Shown: positions 55,332 through 64,000 of the stretch, in pieces
Numbering within the stretch: the stretch's first letter is position 1
Layout of the letters: each line of letters opens with the position of its first letter
Origin: Flaviflexus ciconiae
GTDB taxonomy: Bacteria > Actinomycetota > Actinomycetes > Actinomycetales > Actinomycetaceae
Reading direction: 5' to 3'
Length of the DNA: 64,000 nucleotides
Assembly: GCF_003971195.1 (NCBI RefSeq)
Contig: NZ_CP034593.1
Span: forward strand, 2,604,001 to 2,668,000
The notes under the pieces: model-generated
What the model saw: only the letters and a program-made list of their open reading frames with translations
Told to the model about the DNA's origin: nothing
Databases searched by the model: none
Position numbers and translations under genes: made by a program

Positions 55332-56384
55332 ATGAGCCATATTCCATACCAGCCCTCACCCAATCGATACGACGAGATCCCGTTCCGTCACTGCGGAGAC
55401 ACCGGTCTTCAGCTCCCCGCCATTGCCCTGGGACTGTGGCACAACTTCGGTGATGATCGCCCGTTCCAGACCCAGCGGGACATTGCCCGTAAAGCCTTCG
55501 ATCTTGGGGTGTTCCACTTCGACCTTGCCAACAATTACGGTCCGCCCGCAGGAAGTGCCGAGGAGAACTTCAGCAGGATCCTCACGAAGGACCTGGCGCC
55601 CTTCCGTCACGAGCTCATCCTCTCCACCAAGGCAGGATGGAACATGTGGGACGGTCCGTACGGCTTTGGTGGCTCCCGAAAATACTTGCTGACCTCGCTC
55701 GATGAGTCCCTGCAAAGGCTCGGAACCGATCACGTCGATATCTTCTACCACCACCGCCCCGACCCGGATACTCCCGTTGAGGAGTCGATGCTGGCACTCC
55801 ACCAGGCAGTGACCTCCGGCAAGGCGCTCTATGCTGGTATCTCGTCATACTCGGCAGAGGCCACGAAGGAAGCAGCCGCGATCATGAGGGATCTCGGCAC
55901 TCCTCTCGCGATCCACCAGCCCTCCTACTCGATGCTCAACCGCTGGATTGAAGAAGGGAAGCCCTCGCTCCTGGAAGCGGCCGCCGAAGAGGGCATGGGA
56001 GTTATTGGTTTCTCGGCCATGGCCCAGGGCATCCTTACCGACAAGTACCTGAACGGCGTACCCGAAGGTTCCCGCCTCGCGTCGGGCAAGGTCAACGAAG
56101 ACTTCTTCACCGAGGAAACCCTCGACCACGTGCGCGCCCTCAACGACATTGCTGAGGGCCGCGGGCAGACTCTGGCTCAGATGGCGGTGGCGTGGGTTCT
56201 TCGCGACCAGGGCAAGGTCTCACTCACCACCGCACTCATCGGTGCCTCCTCGGTCGAGCAGCTGGAAGACACCGTGAAATCCGTGAAGAATCTCGACTTC
56301 ACAGACGAGGAACTGTCGGCAATCGACGAGCATGCGGTCAACTCCGGTATCAACCAGTGGTGGGGAGCTACCGCTTCCCGCTAA
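55332..56384 (+). CDS. Aldo/keto reductase, YghZ/Kv-beta-like
   Basis: 350 residues from ATG 55332 (MSHIPYQPSPNRYDEIPFRHCG). The (alpha/beta)8 AKR pattern: GLWHNFG, FDLANNYGPPAGSAEENF (catalytic Asp and Tyr), LSTKAGWNMWDGPYGFGGSRKYLLTSLDESLQRL (catalytic Lys), DIFYHHRPDPDTPVEE (His), and the C-terminal NADPH site ALIGASSVEQLEDTV. It closely resembles L-glyceraldehyde-3-phosphate reductase (YghZ/GpR). It probably reduces small aldehydes. Confidence 0.93.
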   Translation: MSHIPYQPSPNRYDEIPFRHCGDTGLQLPAIALGLWHNFGDDRPFQTQRDIARKAFDLGVFHFDLANNYGPPAGSAEENFSRILTKDLAPFRHELILSTKAGWNMWDGPYGFGGSRKYLLTSLDESLQRLGTDHVDIFYHHRPDPDTPVEESMLALHQAVTSGKALYAGISSYSAEATKEAAAIMRDLGTPLAIHQPSYSMLNRWIEEGKPSLLEAAAEEGMGVIGFSAMAQGILTDKYLNGVPEGSRLASGKVNEDFFTEETLDHVRALNDIAEGRGQTLAQMAVAWVLRDQGKVSLTTALIGASSVEQLEDTVKSVKNLDFTDEELSAIDEHAVNSGINQWWGATASR

Positions 56385-56562
56385 GTAAGCGCGTCTCGGC
56401 TCTTGCCAAGCTCATTCATTCATCCGTGGCTTCAGGAGACATCCCGTAGCCACGGGTGAAGTATATGAACCGCAGAGGTGGCGCTTCGATAGACGACTCG
56501 TGCTGGTTTTGGGGCGACCTTCGACATGTTTTCAGCGTTACGTCGGTATTGGAGTTGGTGCG

Positions 56563-57093
56563 TCAGTTTTCTGACTTGAGCACCCGGTAGTGCCCACACA
56601 TGAACCCCCGGTTCTGAGCGACCTCGAGAAGTTCCACGTCGAGTGCTCGCGGCAACAGGGGCTGACCGGAGCCGAGGGTGGCCGGTGCGAACTGCACCCA
56701 TACCTCGTCGAGGAGGTTCTCGTCGGCAAACTGCCCGGCAAGATCGCCACCACCCACGACCCATGCGTCCTTGCCGTTCGCTGCAGTGACAATTTCGTCG
56801 AAAAGGTCGCGCACATTGCCTTCGCGGAAAAGAATATTGGAACCGGTGGGAACAGGGAGTTCTCGGCTCGTGAGAACGAAGGCCGGTTGTTTGTACGGCC
56901 ATGCCTCACTCTCGGCGAGAAGCCATTCGTATGTTGAGGACCCCATGACGAGAACCCCGATATCTTTCATGAACTCGGTGTAGTTCATGGGGCCCTCTTC
57001 GTCGAAATCCTGCTTGAGCAGCCAGCCCAGAGAATGATCGGCGGTTGCGATGAAACCGTCGAGGCTGGATGAAGTGTAGTAATGGACCGTCAT
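56563..57093 (-). CDS. Dihydrofolate-reductase-like / RibD C-terminal domain protein
   Basis: 176 residues. Start MTVHYYTSSSLDGFIATADHSLGWLL; AWVVGGGDLAGQFADENLLDEVWVQFAPATLGSG is the typical NADPH-binding block of this family (YyaP/RibD-C-like). Their role is usually unknown; they are not essential DHFRs. Single leftward gene. Confidence 0.9.
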   Translation of the reverse strand: MTVHYYTSSSLDGFIATADHSLGWLLKQDFDEEGPMNYTEFMKDIGVLVMGSSTYEWLLAESEAWPYKQPAFVLTSRELPVPTGSNILFREGNVRDLFDEIVTAANGKDAWVVGGGDLAGQFADENLLDEVWVQFAPATLGSGQPLLPRALDVELLEVAQNRGFMCGHYRVLKSEN

Positions 57094-57187
57094 TACCCGA
57101 CCCTACTCCTGATGCAAGAGCGTTCTATAGGCTTGGGCTAAACTTTCTTCACTCCCAGCTATGTACAAGAAGAGCAAGGTGGCCCCC

Positions 57188-58576
57188 ATGACATCCAGGC
57201 TTGTTGACGGACCGCGAGGCCGCCGCTTCCTCTATGAGCTCCTTGCTCGCGCTGAACAACGGGAAAACGGCGAGTACAACGAGAATTCGCTCGTCTCTGC
57301 CATGTGGGACCTGAGTATTCGGCTTACAAGAGATGATGGCTCTCACGCGGTAGCAACCTTTGAATGGACTGGGGAGGAGGCAGGTGCATCGAAGAGAAAA
57401 GGCAACACTGGCAGGCTCATTGGGAGGATCCGGAAGAAGTGGATGGCACGCTCGAGAGGCCCCTGGCACAGGTCCGGCTCTTTCCGCCTCGGACTTAAAC
57501 CAGGATGGGCTGCCCATGCTCCTGCCGCCGGGTATACTTCCGGTCAGAGCTTCAACCCGGTACCTCACTGGAAGGAAGGTGTTCCTCCGGTACGTGACCT
57601 CGTGACCTCAGCGAAAGTTGCCGTGCTCATTCGAGAAGCCTCGAAACGTCTTGGCGAAGAAAAAATCCCGATGAGCGATCTCGTCCAGGCGCTCGCGGAG
57701 TCCGTTATCTCGGCACGGTACTGGCAAGAACCCGACATGATCGACATCATCCTTTCCGATCCTGTTGTGGCTGATGCGCTCCGTGATTCAGAAGAAATGC
57801 TTGAATTGCTGGGTCTCGATTTCGAGATGCTGGCAGGTGGGGGAGTAGAACTTGCCGCGACATGGCTGATTGACGAAATCGATAGCCAATGCGTTGTGAA
57901 GCCATCCGAACAGGTTCTTGACGCATGGCTGAAATCAACGGTGGCAAGGACCGAGAGCGCAACAAGGGAACGACCGGATGATTCGACTGCGAACTGGAGC
58001 GGTCACTGGTGGTCGACACCGCCCCGGGGCCTGTTGGTAAGTAACGGGGAAACGGTGGATGGGGATCCTGCGGCTTTCTCTTGCACCGAGGACGGTCCCA
58101 TCTCTACTCGTGCCGAGATAAGGGAACTGACTGTGCCCGAGAAGCGGGTACTTGTTATCGAGAATGCTGAGGACTGGGCAGAACTGAGCAAGAGGTTCCC
58201 GCTCGATATCACGGCAGAGGTGCGTCACGACTGGTTTCGCGTTACCGGTCTCGATGTGACGTGGATTATCCCGAACTGGCGTGATGTTGCCCGCGAGTGG
58301 GATGGCGTGAAGCTCTCCGTCCGCGGTTACCTCACCTCAGCGACACGGGCAATAGACGTTGGGGACAACGCAAGCATGATCGCTGGCTGGGGTCCCGGGG
58401 AAACCTTCTGGTTGAACGGCGAAGGAATCTTCGTTGGGGAGTCAGAAATCTGGGAGCAATCAAACGTCGGTGATCTCCTCTGGGAGCGGGTCTCTAATCG
58501 ACATGGTGAGAACCTGGAAGATGATGAAACTGCGCTGGGTGGTAACGAGGGTCCTGAGGATCAGCTATTTAACTGA
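57188..58576 (+). CDS. Hypothetical actinobacterial protein (about 462 aa)
   Basis: No family recognised. Start at ATG 57188 (MTSRLVDGPRGRRFLYELLARAEQR) is preferred because AAGGTGG precedes it; 57161 is an alternative. Residues about 1-60 form an amphipathic helical start seen in several uncharacterised actinobacterial proteins, the middle is helical (KVAVLIREASKRLGEEKIPMSDLVQALAESVISARYW), and the last part is richer in beta (VLVIENAEDWAELSKRFPLDITAEVRHDWFRVTG, WDGVKLSVRGYLTSATRA). No membrane segment. It overlaps the convergent YcaQ-like gene by 16 bp at the 3' ends. Confidence 0.75.
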   Translation: MTSRLVDGPRGRRFLYELLARAEQRENGEYNENSLVSAMWDLSIRLTRDDGSHAVATFEWTGEEAGASKRKGNTGRLIGRIRKKWMARSRGPWHRSGSFRLGLKPGWAAHAPAAGYTSGQSFNPVPHWKEGVPPVRDLVTSAKVAVLIREASKRLGEEKIPMSDLVQALAESVISARYWQEPDMIDIILSDPVVADALRDSEEMLELLGLDFEMLAGGGVELAATWLIDEIDSQCVVKPSEQVLDAWLKSTVARTESATRERPDDSTANWSGHWWSTPPRGLLVSNGETVDGDPAAFSCTEDGPISTRAEIRELTVPEKRVLVIENAEDWAELSKRFPLDITAEVRHDWFRVTGLDVTWIIPNWRDVAREWDGVKLSVRGYLTSATRAIDVGDNASMIAGWGPGETFWLNGEGIFVGESEIWEQSNVGDLLWERVSNRHGENLEDDETALGGNEGPEDQLFN

Positions 58577-59786
58577 GATTTGATTCCGTTAATGGCTTCT
58601 CCGGGTGCGTCATCGGTGACGGTGATGCTGGTGGCTCCCAGCCACCCCGCCATGCGCTCCAGCTCACTGCCGAGTGCCCGGTCGGTGCTGTCGAGTTCGT
58701 AGCCGGGCTCGTACCAAGCCCCGGTGACTTGGAGAGTCTGTGTTTTGCGGTTGAGTGCCAGGTCGACGCGTGCGGGGATTGTCGCGTCTTGGAGGAGCGG
58801 CAGGGAGTAGTAGCCGCGGGTTCTTTGATTGACGGGAGTGTAGATCCCGATCCGATAGTGCAGTCCGAACAGTGCGAGTGCCCTATCGCGTTCAAAAATT
58901 AGAGGATCAAAAGGTGATAGGAAGGTCGTGCCTTCCACGGAACGTGGAATAACGGTCGATGTTGGAATGATTGCGTCTTTCATTCCTGGCACCTCCACCC
59001 ACTCCGCCTTGCCGGCTTTCACTAGGTCGTCGAGGACGGGCCGAACGTCGAGCTGTCGGAGCCGGAAGAAGTCCGCAATCGTGGCGGGATTACCGATCCC
59101 GACCTTGTCGAGAGAGATTTTGGTGAGTTCCCTGATTGCCTCCTCCCGCGGAGCGGGAGGCAGGTCTGCTACAGACGGGTGAAGGATCTTTTCTGTGAGG
59201 CCGTAGAGTCGGTGGAAGTGGTGGGTGCGACCAGCACTTGCTAGGACGTCTTCGTCGTAGAGGTTCTCTAGAACAACCTTCACTGAGCTACGCGACCACA
59301 GGCCCTTCATTCTGCCCTCAACAAGCTCCGTTTCAGCCGGTGTGAGCACCTGACCTTGGAGCCAGGTCGAGACCTGCTGGGAAGTGGCGGGGACTTGGCG
59401 ATCCTTTCAACAACCCGTTCTTTCAGGGGAGCCGCTCCCGGATGTTCATCGAGTGCATAACCCGACCCCCATCGCCTCCCAAACCCGGCAAGTAGGCGAT
59501 GCGTTCTAGGTGGGACGAAACTGGCTTCGTGGCCCCACTGTTCGTGGATAAGACGAGGCGGCTTCGTGCCAGCTTCGTCAAGCAGTGACGTGTCGTAGGG
59601 ACCGAAACGGGAATAGAGGGGCAGGTAGTGGGCGCGGGTCAGGATATTGACCGTGTCGATCTGGAGCACTCCCATGCGGTCCACCATGTTCGCAACATCG
59701 GCACGGGCCTTCGCGGGCTTTGTTCGGTCGAGATGCTGGGCGCGGATAGCTATCCGGCGGGCCTGGGCAATACTCAGTTTCCTCAC
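58561..59786 (-). pseudogene. YcaQ-like winged-helix DNA repair protein, one frameshift
   Basis: The N-part (ATG 59786, MRKLSIAQARRIAIRAQHLDRTKP) has DRMGVLQIDTVNILTRAHYLPLYSRFGPYDTSLLDE and the QWGHEASFVPPRTHRLL segment typical of the HTH_42/YcaQ family, which in E. coli unhooks DNA interstrand crosslinks. At about 59385-59395 (AAGTCCCCGCC in minus sense) the frame changes; the rest (SQQVSTWLQGQVLTPAETELVEGRMKG to ATSITVTDDAPGEAINGI) is intact to 58561. One extra or missing base explains it; a repaired protein would be about 408 residues, normal. True mutation or indel error cannot be told apart here. Confidence 0.88.
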
Positions 59787-59963
59787 GGCTACTCCTTTGC
59801 TGGCCCTGTCACGCCTGTGCTGACCCTGTCGTGCTCGCGTTATCCGAATTGTGTGGCGGGGGCTCGTCTCGATCAGTCGGTCTGAGGCTCTTAGGTGAAA
59901 TCTACAGGCTGAGCCACATGCTCGAAACTCCGTGTGAATACCTGTGAGGGGCAGGAGTCCAGG

Positions 59964-60761
59964 CTATTCGTCTGGGCGGTTCTCGGCGTCCTCAATCTCG
60001 ATGATCTCTTCAGCGAGGCTCTTGCCCTTCTTTTCTTTTTCGGCCTTCTTTTTCTTGGCCTTGTTCTTCAGGGTGTTTGTGAAGTTGTAGGAAATGGGCT
60101 TAGCGGCCCTCGGGAAGTGCCAGAGCTTCGTGCGTTCTTGACGCTTGTATTCCTTCTCCTGGTAGTCAAAGACCGGCAGGGAAAGCTTGAAGTAGATGGC
60201 GAGGATACGAAGGATGAAGACGGTCAGCAGCGAACTGATGATTGTGATGTCCTCGTGGACACCGAGTTCTCGAAGGCCCAGATACACGAATACACCAGGG
60301 GGAACAACGGAAGCGTAGAGCTCCTTGTGGAAAACAAGGGGGATGCGGTTACACAGAATGTCGCGCAAAATTCCGCCCATGATTCCCGTAATGAGAGCGG
60401 CAACGAGGGCAACAACAAGTCCGTGGCCCATCTCTAACGCCACTCGTACGCCGAACACGGTGAAGACGGACAGGCCGACCGAGTCGAGCACGAGGAACAG
60501 CACCCGGAAGTACTTCATGAGTGACGATGTGAAGACCGTGATGATCGCGGCCGCCGCAACGATAACCAGGTAGTGCGGGTTCTCCACCCAGACGAGCGGA
60601 TAGTGGCCAAGCAACATGTCTCGGACCGAGCCGCCACCGAGAGCCGTCACGCACGCCACCATGGTGACGCCGAACAGGTCCATTTTCTGTCGACCGGCAG
60701 CCAGGGCACCTGTCATCGCCTCGGCCGTGATGCCGATGATGAAGAGGACAGTTAAGAGCAC
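59964..60761 (-). CDS. TRIC-type (UPF0126) cation channel membrane protein
   Basis: 265 residues from GTG 60761, with AAGGAG just upstream. Two repeated triple-helix units: LFIIGITAEAMTGALAAGRQKMDLFGVTMVACVTALGGGSVRDMLLG and LFLVLDSVGLSVFTVFGVRVAL, then ALITGIMGGILRDIL, the glycine motifs of trimeric intracellular cation channel homologues. The last about 60 residues (from FDYQEKEYKRQERTKLW) are a highly charged Lys/Glu cytoplasmic tail (KNKAKKKKAEKEKKGKS), unusual for the family. Confidence 0.92.
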   Translation of the reverse strand: MLLTVLFIIGITAEAMTGALAAGRQKMDLFGVTMVACVTALGGGSVRDMLLGHYPLVWVENPHYLVIVAAAAIITVFTSSLMKYFRVLFLVLDSVGLSVFTVFGVRVALEMGHGLVVALVAALITGIMGGILRDILCNRIPLVFHKELYASVVPPGVFVYLGLRELGVHEDITIISSLLTVFILRILAIYFKLSLPVFDYQEKEYKRQERTKLWHFPRAAKPISYNFTNTLKNKAKKKKAEKEKKGKSLAEEIIEIEDAENRPDE

Positions 60762-61110
60762 GCCTAACTCCTTGTCGAAAGATCATGGACGAGCCGGAAA
60801 ATGGCCCACCTAAGTTTAAGAAAGAAAGGTGTCCCATCCTAGAGACGAATGGCACGCGCAGTCTTGGCGCGATTTGGAGGCTTCTTCCAACGCTGTCTTT
60901 TCCTAATCGAGGTCAAGACACACCTGACGCGGAATCCCGGAACCGCCAGTTTTTCGGACAAATAATATAATGAGCTGTGAGGGAATAATCCCCGGTTATT
61001 GGCCAGTCCCGAATGATTCCACGGAAAACAGAGTGAATCGTGTGAGTACAATCATCTGCGTTTCACACTACAACTGCGAGTGAAGCACTGCATGGTCAAG
61101 CTAACCTAAA

Positions 61111-61138
61111 TTGTGTAACTTTAAATAGTTTCTAATAC
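61111..61138 (+). promoter_or_regulatory. Possible promoter of the mevalonate operon
   Basis: TTGTGT (61111-61116), 16-nt AT-rich spacer, TAATAC (61133-61138), within an AT-rich patch before the operon. The rest of 60762-61190 holds no gene I can support. Confidence 0.4.
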
Positions 61139-61339
61139 TAGGAAAAGTGTCTTCTTGCCGAACCCCGGCATCCGGGCACGCGAAGTGAGCATGCAGAAAC
61201 CCGATTCAAACGACATTAACGTCAAGACACCCCCGGAGGCGGACCCGACCTTCGGCGACCATCTGTCTTTGGGGCAGGGCGGGCGCTACGCGGAGTTTCC
61301 CACGGCGGGCTGGGAAGCGCCCACGGCAAAGCGATCCTC

Positions 61340-62290
61340 ATGGGAGAGCACTCCGTGGTCTACGGCGCCCCGGCGGTAGCCTTGCCGCTTCTCGATCTGC
61401 AGACCGCGGCCTCGGTTCGCACTTCAGCGTCCGCAACGATCACCTCGGATCTGTACACGGGCCATATTTCGAAGGCGCCCAGGCAGCTCAAGCCGGTGAT
61501 CACAGCTCTTCGTGCCACCGCCGAGCAGGTTGGTCTCAACATAGAGAGCTGCGAGGTGGTTATTTCCTCAACGATCCCGCTGGAACGCGGACTTGGTTCC
61601 TCCGCGGCCGTGTCTGCCGCAATGGTCCGGGCAGTCAGTAATGCGGCCGGCGTGACCCTTTCGGCCGAGGAGACCTTCAACCTCGTTCAGATTGCCGAGA
61701 ACGTTGCCCACGGAACCTCATCGGGTCTCGATGCTCACGCCGTGCGGTCGCTCACCCCGGTTCGTTTCCAAAAGGGCAACCCCACCGACGTGGAAGTGGC
61801 CAAGCCCCTCACGTTCGTCATTGCTGACACCGGCACATCCGGTTCCACTTCGGCCGCCGTCAACGGCGTCCGCATGCTCCGGGAGCAGACACCCCGCTAC
61901 GTTGACTCGATCATCGAATCCCTTGCCGATCTTGCCGAGTCCTCGATCGAAGCGCTCGGAACCGGCGACGAGAACAAGCTTGGCATGCACATGTATGAAG
62001 GCCAGGAACAGCTTGTCCGCCTCGGAGTATCCGCCCCCGCTCTCGATGCTCTGATTGAGGCCGCGCACAAGGGCGATGCTCTCGGCGCGAAACTCACCGG
62101 ATCGGGGCTAGGCGGATGCGTTCTTGCGCTTGCGAAGGATCAGGATCATGCCTCGGCTCTGATCGAGGACTTTACCGAAGCGGGTGCCACGAGGGGATGG
62201 AAGACATCCCTCGTACCTTCTGATCTCGCGGACGAATATGATCAAGAGACGGGCCTCGAGGCCCTCTTCGACAACCAGGAGAATGCGTGA
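61340..62290 (+). CDS. mvk: Mevalonate kinase (N-terminus frameshifted)
   Basis: 316 residues open from ATG 61340 (MGEHSVVYGAPAVALPL). GHMP-kinase motifs: GLGSSAAVSAAMVRA (ATP loop) and KLTGSGLGGCVLALA near the end; KSAHG-type and GTSSGLDAHAV segments fit mevalonate kinase, which makes mevalonate-5-phosphate. Family members begin about 15 or more residues earlier, with a strand like GSAHGKAILMGEH. This sequence is present directly upstream (61313-61348) in the same frame, but there is no start codon before a stop at 61217. The likely real start is ATG 61191 in another frame (MQKPDSNDINVKTPPEAD), so one base appears missing or extra between about 61220 and 61316. First gene of mvk-mvaD-mvaK2. 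Confidence 0.9.
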   Translation: MGEHSVVYGAPAVALPLLDLQTAASVRTSASATITSDLYTGHISKAPRQLKPVITALRATAEQVGLNIESCEVVISSTIPLERGLGSSAAVSAAMVRAVSNAAGVTLSAEETFNLVQIAENVAHGTSSGLDAHAVRSLTPVRFQKGNPTDVEVAKPLTFVIADTGTSGSTSAAVNGVRMLREQTPRYVDSIIESLADLAESSIEALGTGDENKLGMHMYEGQEQLVRLGVSAPALDALIEAAHKGDALGAKLTGSGLGGCVLALAKDQDHASALIEDFTEAGATRGWKTSLVPSDLADEYDQETGLEALFDNQENA

Positions 62291-63270
62291 CACAGGCGAC
62301 CGCACGGGCCTATCCAAATATTGCCCTCGTCAAATACTGGGGCAAAGCCAACGAGGATCTTATCCTTCCCGCGGCCGGATCCATGTCCATGACTCTCGAC
62401 GACTTCGCGACAACGACGACCGTGACGCTCGACGAGACCGACTCTTTTAGCCTCAACGGCGCCGAGCAGGGCGAAGCGGGAGCATCCCGCGTTATCGCCT
62501 TCCTGGACCTCGTTCGCAACTTCGCTCGCACCGCTGGCCTGGACACTGCCGATCAGAACGCGCGGGTTGTTTCCGTCAACGAAGGCCCCACCGCCGCCGG
62601 CATGGCATCCTCCGCTTCTGGCTTCGCTGCACTCGCGGTCGCAGCATCGTCCGCCTACGGCCTTGAGCTTTCCATCCGCGACCTCTCTCGTCTCGCTCGC
62701 CGCGGCTCCGGCTCCGCTTCCCGCTCCCTGGTTGACCGCTTCGCGGTCTGGCACGCCGGGGACGATCAGTCGTCCTACGCGGAAGAGATCCCGGCGCCCG
62801 ACATGGCAATGATTGCTGTTCCCGTGGCAACCGGCCAGAAGGCCGTCTCCTCCCGCAAGGGCATGGTGGCTACCGCCACTACCTCGCCATTCTACCCCGC
62901 CTGGGTGACCTCGACCGAGGAGATCCTGAAGGAAATGATCGGTGCCTGCAAGGACAGTGACTTCACGCTCGTTGGTGAGATCGCCGAGACGCACGCGATG
63001 AGAATGCATGCCGTTATCGCGGCTTCCCGACCGTCGATTCGTTACCTCAGCCCCACCAGCCTTGAGGTATTTGACAGAATTGCACAGCTTCGTGCCGACG
63101 GTATCGAAACCTACGGAACGGCTGATGCTGGGCCGAATGTTTTTGCGATCACCCGGCCCGAACATGCCGAGGTCGTCTCCGAGCGCCTGCGGGACCTGAC
63201 GAAGGATGGGGAGGCGAAGGTCCTCCGCCCCGGCAGGGGAGCCCACCTCGTCGGGGACGATGCTCTGTGA
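62287..63270 (+). CDS. mvaD: Diphosphomevalonate decarboxylase
   Basis: 327 residues. GTG 62287 overlaps the mvk stop (GTGA). NIALVKYWGKANEDLILPAAGSMSMTLDDF is the family's N-terminal signature, GPTAAGMASSASGFAALA the ATP-binding loop, and GSGSASRSLVDRF (catalytic Arg/Ser) follows; the conserved Asp near the end is in TADAGPNVF. It decarboxylates mevalonate diphosphate to isopentenyl diphosphate. Length normal. Confidence 0.95.
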   Translation: MTQATARAYPNIALVKYWGKANEDLILPAAGSMSMTLDDFATTTTVTLDETDSFSLNGAEQGEAGASRVIAFLDLVRNFARTAGLDTADQNARVVSVNEGPTAAGMASSASGFAALAVAASSAYGLELSIRDLSRLARRGSGSASRSLVDRFAVWHAGDDQSSYAEEIPAPDMAMIAVPVATGQKAVSSRKGMVATATTSPFYPAWVTSTEEILKEMIGACKDSDFTLVGEIAETHAMRMHAVIAASRPSIRYLSPTSLEVFDRIAQLRADGIETYGTADAGPNVFAITRPEHAEVVSERLRDLTKDGEAKVLRPGRGAHLVGDDAL

Positions 63271-64000
63271 CCGTTGTAGCCAAAGCCCCCGGCAAGCTCT
63301 TCATTGCCGGCGAATACGCCGTTGTGGAACCCGGATATCCCGCGGTTCTCGTAGCCGTCAACCGCTTTATTACCGTGACCCTCACCGAGTCTGAAAACCG
63401 CGGCCGAATCCACTCTTCGGAGTACGGTATGCCGGTGGAGTGGCGGAGGGACACCTCCGGCCAGGTCGTCGTGGAGAGCCAGGTCGACTACGTCATTAGC
63501 GTTATCTCGACCGTCGAGAGGATCCGCGAGGAGCGGGGCGTCGCCCCCGCCTACTTTGATCTTTCCATTGAGTCGGAACTCGATGATGCTGACGGCCAGA
63601 AGTTCGGCCTCGGCTCCTCCGCAGCGGTCGTTGTCGCAACCGTTTCCGCCATGAACACCTTCTATGGGCTTGAGCTCACCGACCTTGAACGCTTCAAGCT
63701 CGCCCTGCTTGCCACGATCGAGATCTCGCCCCGGGCGTCCGGTGGAGATATTGCGGCCTCCACCTACGGCGGCTGGATTGCCTACTCCTCACCGGACCGC
63801 GAATCGTTGCGCTCGTTCGCAGAAACACATTCGGTCACTGAATTACTTGAGGCAGACGGCTGGAGGCCGTTTGCCGTACGCCGACTGCACACCCCGCCCA
63901 GCATCTCCCTCCAGGTGGGGTGGACTGGGTCCCCGGCCTCGACCGCTGCTCTCGTTGGTTCCGTCAAGAAGGCGAGCCCGAAGGACAGCCCCGACTACGA
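63267..64000 (+). CDS. mvaK2: Phosphomevalonate kinase, partial at window edge
   Basis: GTG 63267 overlaps the mvaD stop (GTGA), completing the set mvk-mvaD-mvaK2. Start VTVVAKAPGKLFIAGEYAVVEPGYPAVL, then FGLGSSAAVVVATVSAMNTFYG (ATP loop), and SGGDIAASTYGGWI, all typical of Gram-positive phosphomevalonate kinases. It is open to the end of the window (about 244 residues seen); the C-terminus lies outside. It adds the second phosphate to mevalonate-5-phosphate. Confidence 0.93.
   Translation, partial: MTVVAKAPGKLFIAGEYAVVEPGYPAVLVAVNRFITVTLTESENRGRIHSSEYGMPVEWRRDTSGQVVVESQVDYVISVISTVERIREERGVAPAYFDLSIESELDDADGQKFGLGSSAAVVVATVSAMNTFYGLELTDLERFKLALLATIEISPRASGGDIAASTYGGWIAYSSPDRESLRSFAETHSVTELLEADGWRPFAVRRLHTPPSISLQVGWTGSPASTAALVGSVKKASPKDSPDY

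Noticed and set aside
62242..63246. 334-codon minus-strand frame opposite mvaD
   Set aside because: Antisense shadow of mvaD; the product is low-complexity, Gly/Arg/His-rich, without motifs.

Overview
The window comes from a medium-to-high GC actinobacterium. The evidence is GTG and TTG starts, ATGA/GTGA translational couplings, actinobacterial-type alpha-glucosidase, YggS, VTC and DUF4352 proteins, and a mevalonate cluster in the order mvk-mvaD-mvaK2, which only some actinobacterial lineages have (Actinomycetaceae or relatives are plausible). Genus cannot be settled from sequence alone. No rRNA, tRNA or CRISPR array was seen.

Layout. 1-3.6 kb: two IS256-type elements in the same orientation flank a PfkB-family sugar kinase; the left copy runs off the window and the right copy is dead. 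3.7-12.9 kb: a PIG-L deacetylase, a frameshifted LacI regulator, an orphan family 1 binding lipoprotein with a HAD phosphatase and an inositol-monophosphatase-like enzyme, a decayed second copy of part of this block, and a YetF-like membrane operon. 13.3-18.2 kb: a TetR/drug-efflux operon, yggS and a zinc alcohol dehydrogenase. 18.2-28 kb: the main catabolic island, with dihydroxyacetone kinase subunits dhaK-dhaL, then a divergent LacI regulator, and an operon of GPH symporter, polyol dehydrogenase, two-subunit transketolase, tagatose-3-epimerase-like TIM barrel and SDR. Paired GACACGTGTC operators sit in the divergent promoter. 28-34.6 kb: housekeeping and small genes (DoxX-like, another zinc dehydrogenase, YrdB, P-loop kinase, HAD-IIB, molbindin) and a broken repeat-rich surface protein. 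34.6-47.6 kb: a rearranged zone. A LacI-controlled inositol-dehydrogenase/hydroxypyruvate-isomerase operon is cut by a resolvase fragment. It is followed by a 7.7-kb maltodextrin block (alpha-glucosidase, LacI, malEFG, glgB) whose first and last genes are both truncated, then a truncated coiled-coil surface protein and an IS110 element. 47.8-60.8 kb: a DUF4352 membrane protein, a two-component system, a polyphosphate-polymerase (VTC) operon, a macrodomain protein, an aldo/keto reductase, a DHFR-like protein, a YcaQ-like protein and a TRIC-type channel. 61-64 kb: the mevalonate operon, whose third gene runs off the right edge.

How the genes work together. The 21.7-28 kb operon looks like a complete uptake-and-breakdown route: a symporter brings in a polyol or sugar, two dehydrogenases and an epimerase interconvert it, and a split transketolase cleaves it. 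DhaKL next door could capture a three-carbon (or four-carbon) ketone. The actual substrate is unknown. The mal block is a maltodextrin ABC importer with intracellular glucosidase. The mevalonate genes supply isopentenyl diphosphate.

Two caveats. Several otherwise intact genes carry single-base frameshifts (lacI at 5.1 kb, DUF4956 at 51.5 kb, ycaQ-like at 59.4 kb, the mevalonate kinase N-terminus at 61.3 kb). Some may be sequencing or assembly errors rather than decay. Family assignments rest on motif recognition by eye, without database searches.
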